Counted from the stretch's first letter, positions 44,750 to 58,483 are shown. The stretch is 64,000 bases of DNA from Doryteuthis pealeii (GCA_023376005.1 CM042162.1:91588137-91652136), one strand, 5' to 3'. Notes: generated by a model not told the origin, from the sequence alone. Program-made: numbers and translations.

Positions 44750-46942
44750 CAGTGGTACCTTAACTTAGGAGTTTAACTCTTTCTGCTCGTACTCAATTTG
44801 TTGTATACTCTTCTTTTTCCTTTCTTCTATTATTCTTCTGTTCATCTTTGGTATCTTACGTTCTTCTAGCGTCTCTTCTAACGTCTCGGTGGTCGGTCGC
44901 ACTTAATTCATTTTTTCTTCTAGATCAGTCTTGTTACCAAGACATTCATCAACCACAAAACCATGTTATTTATTGAAACCTTTTATTTACTTAACTAAAC
45001 ATATTTCTCTAACTAATCACAGCGCGCGTGTGCAGTGAGTCTCAGCTAAAGCAGAAACATCTTCTCTGCCTGACGTCCAAGCTGAAACTGAAGACCCAAC
45101 CATGTCCAACGTGACTTCACGTATTTCGCGGGCTTTCTATAATATTCCATGGAAAGTCCCGTCCGTGATATGAAAAGGGGCCATCTCTTCAGAAATACAG
45201 GGTACTGACAATAATCTATGCATAGACTATGTAACAAATTTAGTCGTATATCAAAACAATTTGAAGGAACAAATTGAAACAAACTGTAATGCCATTAATC
45301 CATTCCAGTCTACCCCTAAAAAAAACAGACTAATTTTTTGTTACGTTTTTTTCTATTTTAAATAAGATAAATAGTTCTGTATTGTATAAAAACATGATAA
45401 AATAGAATGCAACGAATTGTGTGCTGTAATATGTTTTAAAGTTTTTTTGTTTTTTTTATAGATTATATTTTTCTTTGGCGTAATAAATTTGAAAACTCAA
45501 ATGTTTTTATTTCTCTGAATGTTTGAGATGAGGCTTGATGATTAGTATTATTTGCGTTATTCGGACTTTTGTCCTCATCTTTATTGTTATCTGTACAACT
45601 TTTCGACCGATATGCCCTCTAGCCTTCTTCAGGTATTTCCAATTGTGGATAAAGGAGTTAGGTTGAGACAGTTCTAAGTGACAGTAATCTCTACATTGCA
45701 GGTTCAATCCTGATTAAGGGCAGCAATAACATAGAATGATAATTAACACAGCTTAACGCCTGCACCCCAGATTAGCGGAATGAGAACAGGATACCCCATG
45801 GACTGAATAAAGGGTTAGGTTCAAAGTTCCGTGATGGCTCCCGATTACGACAAGAAGGTTCCCGGTTACGACAAGAAAGTTCCCGAGTCCGAAAAAGAAG
45901 GTTCCTGAGCCCGACAAGAAATACCTGAAGAAGGCCGGAGGGCTTATCGGCCGAAACGTTGTACAGATAACAATCAAGATGAGGACAATAGTCCGAATAA
46001 CACAGATAATATTAGATGTTTTTAGTGAACTTATTACCATAAGTGTATCTGAAGCTCACTCGTACCTTAAATTTTAACTCTCAAATCAACCGAGAAACAG
46101 CTCGTAGGTTTGTGGCACTGGTAAATGAAGACACTCGTAATTCAAAGTACCATTATAATATTTTTCTTTGGTGTAATAATTTGGAAACTTTTTAGTGAAC
46201 TAATTAACACAAGCGTAAATGAAGCTCACTCGTACCTCAGATTTTAGCATTCAACACAAAGCAAAAAATTGACCGAGTGACAGCTCGTAACTCGGAAAAC
46301 TCGTAAGTTTGTTGTGGCACTCGTAAATTAAGAAACTCGTAATTCAAGGTACCATTGTAACATTTTTGTTTTGTGTAATAATTTGGAAACTTAAATGTTT
46401 TAGTGAACTTATTAACATAGGGGAAAAATAGAGGGGGTGGGGAACAGACACCCGAGTCAACAAGTTTCTGCTGAGGGGATCAAAAAGAAGCGAGTCCGCC
46501 GTCGTCTCGCAAGCCAAACTTTCTTTTTGTTTAACACAGTCTTCGTCTTCGACCAGCAGCTGAAATCCGTCGTCGAAATTATCTTTTCTGACTGCCGTCT
46601 CACGTAGGCCGAATGCTTGTCTGCTCGTCACGCCACGCTCCACTCGCTTTGGTTATTTTATGGGCATATTATCCAAACATCCGGGCACATCAGTCGAGCC
46701 TCGCGTCCGCCCAGTGCCTAAATCGCATTTGTTTTCGCATGAAGGAGGACGCGGGTTCGTTCCCGGCAAGCAAGACAATATCTTGCTCTTTTTCCTTTCT
46801 CGTTCTCCGTCATAATAAGCGTATCTGAAGCTCACTCGTACCTCAGTTTTTAGCCCGCAATCCAAGCAAAAAATCGACCGAGAGACAGCTCGTAAGCTGG
46901 AACACTCTTAAGCTGGAACACTCGTAAGTCGAGGTACCACTG
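44750..46942. mobile_element. TA-flanked TIR element, CAGTGGTACCT ends
   Basis: The left end CAGTGGTACCTTAACTTAGG and the inverse right end TAAGTCGAGGTACCACTG are each flanked by TA, as in Tc1/mariner/pogo elements. TCGTAATTCAAGGTACCA-type subterminal repeats recur at 46135, 46335 and 46900. The interior holds another foldback element (45544-46013) and a GC-richer stretch (46440-46830) with no intact transposase. Confidence 0.65.
45544..46013. mobile_element. Long ACTATTGTCC-family foldback element
   Basis: Ends AGTATTATTTGCGTTATTCG and CGAATAACACAGATAATATT. Near the right it has GAAGAAGGCCGGAGGGCTTA and CGGCCGAAACGTTGTACAG; internal GTTCCCGAGTCCG-type tandem units. Nested within 44750-46942. 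Confidence 0.75.
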
Positions 46943-47070
46943 TATATATTTGGTTTGATGAAATTCTATTAAAAGTTTAACAATATTTTGCTACGTGCCC
47001 GTTTGCGTCACGTATATCATGTGACAGAAACAGTTCAAGCCGTGCAAGGTACCCGCTGTGGTTAGTAGTA

Positions 47071-47654
47071 TCTTTTTATAATGGAGATTCGATGCCTGAC
47101 TGGCTGTAACCGAAACTACGTCAATGCTTACGTCACAATACCCTCAGAAATTACATAAGTTTTTCAATGAGTATTTAATTTATAGTCAATATCATTAATA
47201 TATAGAATAAAATAAATCTCTCTAAGTGTTATAGGTGATATAACCTATTTACATAATTGAATAATCCTACTACTACTATAAGCAGCAAAGACAATCGTAG
47301 CTTGAGGAACAAGCGACACGATTCACTTCTAGACTGTATTGTCGGACGTAACTTCACTTTCCTTCTGTAAATTCTACTTTCTTTGTTCAATACAACTGTA
47401 TCGACTTTCATCAGTCGTTTGTCTTTATTTGTGACCCTCAATAACCCCACAACACTAAGAAATAAAGGTCTACATAATATATAGTGTGGTTAATTTGCAT
47501 ACTGGTTTTAACAAAACCGGGTTTAATTAATAATTACTTGGTGTCTGTAACCGAAGCTATTTCACTGCTTAGGTTACAATACCCTTGGAATTACGAAAAT
47601 TTATTGATGAGTATCTAATTTGCTGGTTTTAACAAAACCGGGTTTAATAAATAA

Positions 47655-47685
<31 letters not shown>

Positions 47686-48596
47686 GGTCGCGCAATTAGC
47701 ACTGATATCCATGACAATCTCTCGTCAATCTTCTCTATCAAACCATCAGAGTGAGACGGACGAGACATGCTGGACACTGCTGGAGGAGCAAGAACGAACA
47801 CATAAGCGACGTTCTCCAGTGGAAGCCAATACATGGACATACTAATGTGGGCCACCCAGCAAGGACATACATTGACCAACTCTGCGCGGATACTGGATGC
47901 TGCGCGGAAGACCTCCCTGGGGCAATGAATAGATAATTACCATGTGTTATTGATATCTAATATCATTGTTTTATTGTCCAACATATTAAAATCAATCCTA
48001 TGAATTAATTTATTTAGAAAACAATTATAATATTATAACGTAGGTTTAAAGTTATACATACTTTGGATACAAATAACTCCGACAAAGGTTAATAGACAAA
48101 ACATTTAATACATACAGCACATGGATAACAGTTGATACATCGTTCATAGTAAAGAGTACACATAAAAAGAGGTACACAAATAAAGATAAGACACATTCAT
48201 GAATGATACAGATATAACATAAAAGAGTACAGACATGAGACTAGCGATAGTCCATGCTGTAAAGAACTTACAGTAATGTAAGGGGGCGGAGCCCCAGCGA
48301 GCGGGTTTAGATAGAATCTACCCCATGTGGCTCGTAGTTGGTGAAACCGGCAAAGAGGCCGAAAGGATTTGAAACCGGCGCTTAAATACTATGGTGCCCC
48401 TGGTGGGCATCATCAAACTAAAAAGGGCAGACAACTCCACCAGGCGAATACAAACTAACGCTACAATATAATTGAAATAAGTTTAATCTTTTTATATGCG
48501 TTCTTATTTAATTTCATTAGTCTTTCTAATTTAGTATATTTCATTATATTAAAACTTAAATACTTACGCCTGCCGGAGGACGCATGCTCTTGATAG
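47071..48596 (+). mobile_element. Helitron-like element interrupted by other insertions
   Basis: Starts A|TCTTTTTATAATGGAGATTC with CTGTAACCGAAACTACGTCA, and ends GCATGCTCTTGATAG|T (CTAG changed to ATAG). Inside are a second TGTCTGTAACCGAAGC start-like block (about 47542), a LINE fragment and a 400-bp insertion (48040-48470). Confidence 0.5.
47729..47936 (+). pseudogene. LINE ORF C-terminal fragment
   Basis: Reads RRTRHAGHCWRSKNEHISDV, then HTNVGHPARTYIDQLCADTG and EDLPGAMN before TAG: the C-terminal tail of a LINE polyprotein related to 16010-16345. A (TCA)n run precedes it; ATAATT flanks both sides of the inserted segment (about 47652 and 47935). Confidence 0.75.
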
Positions 48597-48833
48597 TTTT
48601 TGAAATAATTAAAAATCGAGTCTCACAGGAATTGAAAGATGGCAGATTTACGGGGAAAAGCCAAATTGATGGTGATTGTCGAATTAACCGGAAGCCTCAG
48701 ACATTCCCAGAATATTTCGGACTTCATTTCAATCTCTGGAGAGCTACTTCCGAAAAGAAAAAAAAATCATATCCGATGTCTTACAAAGTTCTCTGTCCCT
48801 CTTTGTCTGTCGCTGACATCTCACTCTCTCTCT

Positions 48834-48884
48834 ATATATATATCTATATATATCTATATATATATATATATATATCTATATATA

Positions 48885-48951
<67 letters not shown>

Positions 48952-49069
48952 TCTATATATATATATATATATTATATCTATATATATATCTATATCTATA
49001 TATATATATCTATATCTATATCTATATTATATTATATATATATAATATAGATATAAGATATATATAATA

Positions 49070-49106
<37 letters not shown>

Positions 49107-49174
49107 ATATCTATATTATATATAATTATATATATATATATATATATCTATATATATCTATATCTATATCTATA

Positions 49175-49222
<48 letters not shown>
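48834..49222. repeat. Long (TA)n/(TATC)n microsatellite
   Basis: Nearly 400 bases of alternating TA with TATC and CTCTCT interruptions; self-complementary throughout. Confidence 0.95.
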
Positions 49223-49226
<4 letters not shown>

Positions 49227-49395
49227 TAAATTGATACCTTGTTAAAGATAAAAACAAAGTAATTGTTAGTTACAATTCCAGTACTGCGTTAGTATTTCAG
49301 CGAAACCAAAAGAGCTCGATGGAAAGCGGTTGGCAGGGACAGGTGTCGCAGTGAAGTCGTCACGAGGTGAGATTATACGCTAAGAATAATGGAAG

Positions 49396-49667
49396 CGCGT
49401 GGTGTAATGGTTAAAGTAATGGGAAATGGACTCGTCGCCCCGAGTTCAAATCCTGGACGTGTTAATTGCATTTCACTTAGCACTAATACCCTTGGGAAAG
49501 GTATGAATCCTACTCTCCCTCTAGCTATGGATAAATAGTAGGGCAGACTGGGCTCTTTAACCTTGGTTAGGCAACTGGTCTAGGAGAAGGAAAACTCTGA
49601 ATTCAAACCTGTTGAACTCCGCTTAAGAAATTGACCTTGTGTCAAGTCCTGCTCGTGCGGAGGGGTT

Positions 49668-49672
<5 letters not shown>
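49396..49672 (+). mobile_element. Full-length tRNA-derived SINE type III
   Basis: Head GTGGTGTAATGGTTAAAG (A box), CGAGTTCAAATCCTGG (B box), body CCCTTGGGAAAGGTATGAAT, GACTGGGCTCTTTAACCTTG, ATTGACCTTGTGTCAAGTCC, then GGAGGGGTTGGTAAATATA with a (TA)n tail. Best copy in the window. Confidence 0.8.
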
Positions 49673-49722
<50 letters not shown>

Positions 49723-50688
49723 CTAAAGCTGTAATATAAAAACCTACTGTCAAATTTGCCGCAAAATCCGTATTTTACGAAATACATTACCCTCGCCCTT
49801 GATTGAGAGAAATTTACTAAAAAGCAGTGAATAATTCGGTTTTAATGAAATTTTCAGTGTTGAGTTATCAATGAATGAATTTTATAGTGCATCAGTTATT
49901 TTATTTCAAAACTTAGTGATTTTTTCAGGTCACTTAACGCTGACCTCACCCCTAATTTTTTGGGTGCAAAATATCGGTGGGGTTAAATAAAGTTGAAACT
50001 AATTACATAGGGTTGTGCAAAACACGGTCTTTTAAAACGCACGAGGATTGTTAAAAAATATTTTAAAACGTCAATAAAAAATTGAAAATTAAATTTTTAA
50101 TGTTTTCTTTTACGTTTAATATAAAGAACAATTCCAAGTTTATGTGTTATAAAAAAAAAAGATTTTCATCCGTATGGTATGGCAGACAAATCTAAGCATC
50201 TACACATACGTAAAACTGACGTAGGTAAATTATAGAAATTGCAAAAAAAAAAACAAAAAAAAAAACAAACAAAAAAAAACAACCCTCATTTTTTGGGTCT
50301 ATTCTCAATAAAATCCAACTTATTTGGACAGTTTTGGAAAACTTTACATTGACGAAATCCCGTGATTTTCTTTCAACAATCCAGCCTGAGCTCAATGGGT
50401 GACCCAACGGGCCATGTTTTTTTTTAGTATATATATACACGCTAAAAATTAATTATTTTTTGCCTGTTGATCCATGTAATAAAAGCATAAGTATGAGGGT
50501 AAGGGGTTTAGGTTTCAATTAGCTTTGTTCATCTACTCTTCCTCCTCCTCCCACATGGCGTGACGACCACCAATTACTAATGACGAAGGTAGGGTGGTAG
50601 TGACAACCGTGTCAATTTCAAGATTTTTGTTATTTAACTGTATATCTGCCTCTTATTTGTTTCTTGTTCGTGGGAATTTTATAAAATA

Positions 50689-50984
50689 CGAGGGTGGGTC
50701 AAAAAGTAATGCCGTTTTGTTTAGAACAGGTATAATTAACAACACAGGAACATGTATCATACATCAAAATGAAGCTGGTCTTTTGTGGATCACATCCCTA
50801 CTCCTCCACATAGTCACCCTTTCTCTCAATAGCAATGTTCCACCTTCGAATGAGAGCATGTATCAATGCCCAGCAAAATTCTGTGGACTGTTCTTTGAGC
50901 CACTTCTACTCTACAGATTTCATTTCCTCGTCACTGGAATAATGTTTGCATCTCAAACCCTCTTCCATGGGGCCGAAGAGAGGC
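50689..50984 (-). pseudogene. Mariner-like transposase C-terminus with TIR, copy 1
   Basis: TA|CGAGGGTGGGTCAAAAAGTA is a mariner-type terminus. The minus strand upstream reads the transposase tail (FGPMEEGLRCKHYSSDEEM...RRWNIAIERKGDYVEK). Relative to copy 2 there is a nonsense change (TAG for AAG, near 50908). The other end is lost into a minisatellite. Confidence 0.8.
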
Positions 50985-51440
50985 AAAATATCATTAGATT
51001 ACGTATAAAAAGCATTGGTACAAATGCAGAATAGCGCGCAAGAGATAATAACATTAGATTACGTATAAAAAGCATTGGAACTAATGTAGAATAGAACGCA
51101 AGAGATAATATCATTATATTACGTACAAAAAGCGTTGGTACTAATGCAGAATAACGCGCAATAGATAATATCATTAGATTACGTATAAAAAGCATTGGGA
51201 CTAATGTAGAATAGTGCGCAAGAGATAATATCATTAGATTACGTATAAAAAGCATTGGGACTAATGTAGAATAGTGCGCAAGAGATAATATCATTAGATT
51301 ACGTATAAAAAGCATTGGTACTAATGCAGAACAATGCGCGCAAGAGATAATATCATTAGATTACTTATAAAAAGCGTTGGTACTAATGCAGAATAATGCA
51401 CAAGAGATAATATCATTAGATTACATATAAAAAGCATTAC
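50985..51440 (+). repeat. 60-bp minisatellite, about 7.5 copies (copy 1)
   Basis: Units of ATCATTAGATTACGTATAAA, AAGCATTGGTACTAATGCAG and AATAGCGCGCAAGAGATAAT repeat at 60-base steps. An inverted partial unit lies at about 51595-51665. Confidence 0.92.
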
Positions 51441-51697
51441 ATTTTATTGCATTTCACGGAAATACCCAAAACCTTTGATACGCTAGGGTTAGGGATAGGT
51501 AAGTGTTAGAGTTAGTGTTAGTGGGGACTAGGTTAGGCTTAATGTAAGTTTGGTTAGTTTAGTTAGGGTTAGGCTCCTTCGGGATTTTTCGTAATCTAAT
51601 GTTATTTATACGTAAAATACGTTCTAATGATTTTATCTCTTGCGCGCTATTCTGCATCTGTACCGATATTGCAAATTAAAAAAATAGTAGCAAACAT

Positions 51698-52013
51698 GGT
51701 AATTTGAACATTAGCTACATAAATGAAAGTAACCTCCCCTTGTTTGTTTCATTTTGAGTAAGCCGTTTGTTTTGGTCGGACATTTTCATTTCACCGTAAA
51801 TCTATACTGAAAATACGAATTTGTTCGAATCAATACAACTGCATGTTTCAACACGAAAATATAAAATGTGTTCTTAAAAACAATTAAGTTCATTTCAAAT
51901 AATGCACAAGCACAATTAGTTACTGTGCTACTCAGTTGGAGAGGGCCGGTATCGAACCAGGAACCTTGAGGTTCCCAACCGAACGCTCTACCAACTGAGC
52001 TAAACTGTCCCAT
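51698..52013 (-). mobile_element. SINE head fused to half-palindromic element, copy 1
   Basis: Minus strand: A box TAGCTCAGTTGG (51991-52002), B box GGTTCGATACC (51949-51959), CAACTGAGTAGCACAG, then directly the GGTAAT-family half ending in ATTACCATG. The same half occurs without a tRNA head in THOC5 introns. Confidence 0.8.
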
Positions 52014-52024
52014 ATATTATTATT

Positions 52025-54523
52025 TGAGTTTTCACATCAGTGTTAGCTGATGGTCTTTCACTGGAGTCTGAGTGACAGCAAGTCTCCTCAGGTCTCCAGG
52101 ACTCTTCTGAGTATTCTGGCAGATTGCAGCAGTGCAGTGTTCTGAATGGTTTCAATCCTTCCTCTGATATCCAAACTTTCCAAACCCTTTTCTAATGCTT
52201 TTGGGACTGTTCCAAGTGCACCAACTACAATTGGTATAACTTTCACTTTCATATTCCATAACTTTTTCAGTTCTCTGGCAAGGTCCAGATATTTGTCAAT
52301 TTTTTCATTTTCCTTTAACTTCACCCTGTGATCCGCTGGCACTGCAAAATCCACCAGTTGACAAGTTCTTTCTTTTTTTTAATCAACACTAAGTCTGGTC
52401 TTCTTGCGGGATAAGGTGATCCGTTTTAATTTCAAAGTCCCAGAGACTTTTGTGCGTTTCGTTCTCAAGAACAGATTCTGGTTTATGCATATACCATTTT
52501 GTGTGTGGTCAAAATTTAATCTCTTGCATAATTCCCAGTGGATCACCTTCCCAACCCAGTCGTGTCTAGTTTTGTATTCTCGTTGTGCTAGTTTGCTACA
52601 TTCGCAGAGTATATGGTTAACAGTCTCATCTCTATTACCGCAAAGTCTACATTTACTATTTTGTTGGGTCTTATCAATTTTCGCTTTGATGTAGTTTGTC
52701 CTTATGGCATTATTTTGTGCAGCAATTATAAGTGATTCTGTTTCTCTTTTGAGGTTTCCCTTTCTTAACCATGTCCAAGTCTTTTGATGTGCAACCTCAT
52801 CTATTTGTCGTTTGAAGCGTCCATATAATTGTTTTTCTTCCCATTTTTGTTTTCTAGTCTTTGTCGTTTTCTGTTTGTCCATCTGCCGTTTCTACTATTG
52901 TTGGTCGCCATAAGTAATTTGTCTTTGCTCTTCCTTGTGTAATCTTCAAGTTGTTGGATTGTGGTTCTACGCATTCCTCTATGTTGGCAAGACCTCTTCC
53001 CCCTTCCTTTCTTGACACATACAATCTATCTCTATCATCTCTAGGTGGAGAGCCTTGTGCATGGTCATTAATTTTCTCGTCCTTTGGTCTATCTGTCTGA
53101 GTTCTTCTTTTGTCCATTTTAAGAATGGTCCTGAGTATCTTATAATGGGGACAGCCCAGGTATTAATTCCTTTGATCAGATTTCTGCTGTTAAGTTTCGT
53201 TTCTAGAAGTTTTCTAGTTCTCCTGAGATATTCCTTTTTAACTTTTCCTTTCATTTCTGCTTGCATGATATTGTCCGCTTCCAAAATTCCTAAGTATTTG
53301 TAGCTTTCATTTTCATCAAGAGATTTTATAGTTTCCTGATTTGGTAGTTGTATTCCATTTAATAGTTTTCTTTCACCCCTTTTATTACAAGCATAGCACA
53401 TTTTCGATTCCAAATTCCATCCCTATATCCTGGCTATATATCCTAATAGTTTGTACTAGGCTCTCCAATTCTTTTTCATTTTTTGCAAAAATTTTAATGT
53501 CATCCATGTACATAAGGTGGTTGATCTTTTCTTGTGAATTACTAAATTTGTATCCCCCGGTACATTTTTTCAGTATATGGTTTAGCGGCATCATTGCAAT
53601 AATAAAGAGTAGTGGTGATAATGAGTCTCCTTGGAAGATACCTCTTTGGATTTTTACTTCTGCCAGGGATTGTTTTCCAGCTTTTAATTGAACTCGCCAG
53701 TTTTCCATGGCTTTTTTAATGAAGTTTATAATGTTGTTGGAAATTTTATACATTTGTAGGCATTCTAAAATCCAGGTATGTGGGACCATGTCATAGGCTT
53801 TTCTGTAATCGATCCAGGCCATTGTAATATTTTTCCGTTTATTTTTGACTTCTTTAAGAATGTATTGGTCTATATAGAGTAAGTCGTGGGTTCCTCTTTT
53901 TCCCTTGCGACATCCTTTCTGTTCTTCTGGGAGAAGTTTCCGCCAATTGAGTGAAAAGTATACTTCTTCTCTACAACAGCAGTTAGAATTTTCCACATCA
54001 TGGGTAGACAAGTTATTGGTCTATAATTGCTGGGGACATTTCCTTTTTGTGGTCTTTCTGGATTAGTGTAGTTATTCCTTTTGTCATCCATTCGGGTATT
54101 TCCGTTTCTTGTAGGCATCTGTTCAGTTGCTGGGCCATTCTTTGTGGATAGTCGTAAATTTTTTGAACCAGAATCCATGTATGCCATCATGGCCTGGTGT
54201 TTTCCAATTTGCTACTTTCTTGAGTACTGATTTAAGCGTAATTACATGAACACTGGCAACAGGTCCTTCCTCAATTTCCATCAGTTCATTCTTAATATCA
54301 CTTATCCACTTTGACTGCTTATTATGTTCTTTCCTCATCCATATATCACTCCAGAACTTTTCTGCTTCTGTTGCATTTGGGTGTTCACTAATGTTTGTTT
54401 TTGCTCCATCAATTTGTTCATAAAATCTCTTTTCATTGTTTTGGAAGGTCCTATTTTGTTTGTACTGTTTAGTTCTCTCTCGATATCTTTTGAGTCTTCC
54501 TTCTATAGCCGATATCTTTTGTT

Positions 54524-54535
<12 letters not shown>
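52025..54535 (-). pseudogene. Non-LTR retrotransposon (LINE), RT to C-terminus, frameshifted
   Basis: On the minus strand, in order: WKTPGHDGIHGFW and SNYRPITCL (RT finger), KAYDMVPHTWI, GIFQGDSLSPLLF, the catalytic YMDD (53499-53510), YKYLGI, an INTWAVPIIRYSG thumb, GGRGLANIEECVE, a CRLCGNRDETVNHILCEC zinc-like motif, and a C-terminal VVGALGTVPK domain ending RILRRVLET. Several frameshifts divide it and no endonuclease domain is present, so it is 5'-truncated and dead. The 3' side runs into (AAT)n. Clade not assigned. Confidence 0.88.
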
Positions 54536-54599
<64 letters not shown>

Positions 54600-54600
54600 T
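54521..54600. repeat. (CTT)n(ATT)n microsatellite
   Basis: Nine or so CTT then about eleven ATT units separating the LINE from the next LINE 3' fragment. Confidence 0.95.
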
Positions 54601-54601
54601 A

Positions 54602-55010
54602 TTCCTTTGAGTTTTCACATCAGTGTTAGCTGATGGTCTTTCACTGGAGTCTGAGTGACAGCAAGTCTCCTCAGTCTCCAGGACTCTTCTGAGTATTCTG
54701 GCAGATTGCAGCAGTGCAGTGTTCTGAATGGTTTCAATCCTTCCTCTGATATCCAAACTTTCCAAACCCTTTTCTAATCCTTTTGGGACTGTTCCAAGTG
54801 CACCAACTACAATTGGTATAACTTTCACTTTCATATTCCATAACTTTTTCAGTTCTCTGGCAAGGTCCAGATATTTGTTAATTTTTTCATTTTCCTTTAA
54901 CTTCACCCTGTGATCCGCTGGCACTGCAAAATCCACCAGTTGACAAGTTCTTTCTTTTTTGTTTATCAACACTAGGTCTGGTCTTCTTGCTGGGATAAGG
55001 TGATCCGTTT
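54602..55010 (-). pseudogene. LINE 3' end fragment, copy 1
   Basis: Repeats the last 400 bases of the LINE (HRVKLKENEKINKYLDLARE...RILRRVLET), bounded on both sides by (ATT)n. Confidence 0.85.
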
Positions 55011-55054
55011 ATTATTATTATTATTATATTATTATTATTATTATTATTATTATA

Positions 55055-55905
<851 letters not shown>

Positions 55906-55916
55906 CACGTTCTAAT

Positions 55917-57178
55917 GGTTTCAATCCTTCCTCTGATATCCAAACTTTCCAAACCCTTTTCTAATCTTTTGGGACTGTTCCAAGTGCACCAACTACAATT
56001 GGTATAACTTTCACTTTCATATTCCATACTTTTTCAGTTCTCTGCAAGGTCCAGATATTTGTCATTTTTCATTTTCCTTTAACTTCACCCTGTGATCCGC
56101 TGGCACTGCAAAATCCACCAGTTGACAAGTTCTTTCTTTTTTTTAATCAACACTAAGCTTTGTCTTCTTGCTGGGATAAGGTGATCGTTTTTAATCAAAT
56201 CCAGAGACTTTGTGCTTCGTCTCAAGAACAGATTCTGGTTTATGCATATACCATTTTGTGTGTGGTGTCAAAATTTAATCTCTTGCATAATTCCCAGTGG
56301 ATCACCTTCCCAACCCAGTCGTGTCTAGTTTTGTATTCTGCTTGTGCTAGTTTGCTACATTCGCAGAGTATATGGTAACAGTCTCATCTCTATTACCGCA
56401 AAGTCTACATTTACTATTTTGTTGGGTCTTATCAATTTTCGCTTTGATGTAGTTTGTCCTTATGGCATTATTTGTGCAGCAATTATAAGTGATTCTGTTT
56501 CTCTTTTGAGTTTCCCTTTCTAACCATGTCCAAGTCTTTTTGATGGCAACCTCATCTATTTGTCGTTTGAAGCGGTCCATATAATGTTTTCTTCCCATTT
56601 TTGTTCTAGTCTTTGTCGTTTTCTGTTGTCCATCTGCCGTTTCTACTATTGTTGGTCGCCATAAGTAATTGTCTTTGCTCTTCCTTGTGTAATCTTCAAG
56701 TTGTTGGATTGTGGTTTCTACAGCATTCCTCTATGTTGCAAGACCTCTTCCCCTTCCTTTCTTGACACAATACAATCTATCTCTATCACTCTAGGTGGAG
56801 AGCCTTGTGCATGGTCATTAATTTCTCGTCTTTGGTCTATCTGTCTGAGTTCTTCTTTGTCCATTTTAAGAATGGTCCTGAGTATCTTATAATGGGGACA
56901 GCCCAGTATAATTCCTTTGATCAGATTTCTGCTGTTAAGTTTCGTTTCTAGAAGTTTTCTAGTTCTCCTGAGATATTCCTTTTTAACTTTTCCTTTCATT
57001 TCTGCTTGCATGATATTGTCCGCTTCCAAAATTCCTAAGTATTTGAGCTTTCATTTTCATCAAGAGATTATAGTTTCCTGATTTGGTAGTTGTATTCCAT
57101 TTAATAGTTTTCTTTCACCCCTTTTATTACAAGCATAGCACATTTTCGATTCCAAATTCCATCCCTATATCCTGGATA
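55917..57178 (-). pseudogene. Second LINE copy, C-terminal half, indel-rich
   Basis: Collinear with 52146-53427 (C-terminal domain, zinc-like motif, thumb) but with many single-base losses, e.g. in TTTT, CC and GG runs. It ends abruptly at (TA)n before module A copy 2. Confidence 0.85.
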
Positions 57179-58185
57179 TATTTATATATATATATATATT
57201 ATATATATATATATATATATTATAAAGCTGTAATATAAAAACCTACTGTCAAATTTGCCGCAAAATCCGTATTTTACGAATACATTACCCTCGCCCTTGA
57301 TTGAGAGAAATTTACTAAAAAGCAGTGAATAATTCGGTTTTAATGAAATTTTCAGTGTTGAGTTATCAATGAATGAATTTTATAGTGCATCAGTTATTTT
57401 ATTTCAAAACTTAGTGATTTTTTCAGGTCACTTAACACTGACCTCACCCCTAATTTTTTGGGTGCAAAATATCGGTGGGGTTAAATAAAGTTGAAACTAA
57501 TTACATAGGGTGGTGCAAAACACGATCTTTTAAAACGCACGAGGATTGTTAAAAAATATTTTAAAACGTCAATAAAAAATTGAAAATTAAATTTTTAATG
57601 TTTTCTTTTACGTTTAATATAAAGAACAATTCCAAGTTTATGTGTTATAAAAAAAGATTTGTCAGCCGTATGGTATGGCAGACAATCTAAACATCTACAC
57701 ATACGTAAAACTGACGTAGGTAAATTATAGAAATTGCAAAAAAAAAAACAAAAAAAAAACAAACAAAAAAAACAACCCTCATTTTTTGTGTCTATTCTCA
57801 ATAAAATCCAACTTATTTGGACAGATTTGGAAAACTTTAAATTGACGAAATCCTGTGATTTTCTTTCAACAATCCAGCCTGAGCTCAATGGGTGACCCAA
57901 CGGGTCATGTTTTTTTTAGTATATATATACACGCTAAAAATTAATTATTTTTTTGCCTGTTGATCCATGTAATAAAAGCATAAGTATGAGGGTAAGGGGG
58001 GGGTTTAGGTTTCAATTAGCTTTGTTCATCTACTCTTCCTCCTCCTCCCACATGGCGTGACGACCACCAATTACTAATGACGAAGGTAGGGTGGTAGTGA
58101 CAACCGTGTCAATTTCAAGATTTTTGTTATTTAACTGTATATCTGCTTTTTATTTGTTTCTTGTTCGTGGGAATTTTATAAAATA

Positions 58186-58483
58186 CGAGGGTGGGTCAAA
58201 AAGTAATGCCGTTTTGTTTAGAACAGGTATAATTAACAACACAGGAACATGTATCATACATCAAAATGAAGCTGGTCCTTTGTGGATCACATCCCTACTT
58301 CTCCACATAGTCACCCTTTCTCTCAATAGCAATGTTCCACCTTCGAATGAGAGCATGTATCAATGCCCAGCAAAATTCTGTGGACTGTTCTTTGAGCCAC
58401 TTCTTCTCTACAGATTTCATTTCCTCGTCACTGGAATAATGTTTGCATCTCAAACCCTCTTTCATGGGGCCGAAGAGAGGCAA
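58186..58483 (-). pseudogene. Mariner-like transposase C-terminus with TIR, copy 2
   Basis: Open for 62 codons: LFGPMKEGLRCKHYSSDEEM ... IRRWNIAIERKGDYVEK, then a short tail to the TIR at 58186. Only the last part of the DDE transposase remains; catalytic residues are absent. Confidence 0.82.

Larger units (their letters stand above)
49720..52014 (+). repeat. Segmental duplication module A, copy 1
   Basis: Near-identical in order and direction to 57221-59514 (AAGCTGTAATATAAAAACCT through the SINE head). It contains the mariner fragment, the 60-bp minisatellite, TTAGGG-like sequence and a SINE chimera. Confidence 0.9.

Noticed and set aside
46344..46643. 99-codon minus-strand open frame in a GC-richer patch
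   Set aside because: No recognised motif, and its C-terminal part runs into repeat sequence shared with 46135-46340. Kept only as possible cargo of the TIR element.
50985..51440. Regular repeats resembling a CRISPR array
   Set aside because: Direct tandem units without unique spacers, in a eukaryotic genome. The same applies to 6575-6905 and 13111-13660.
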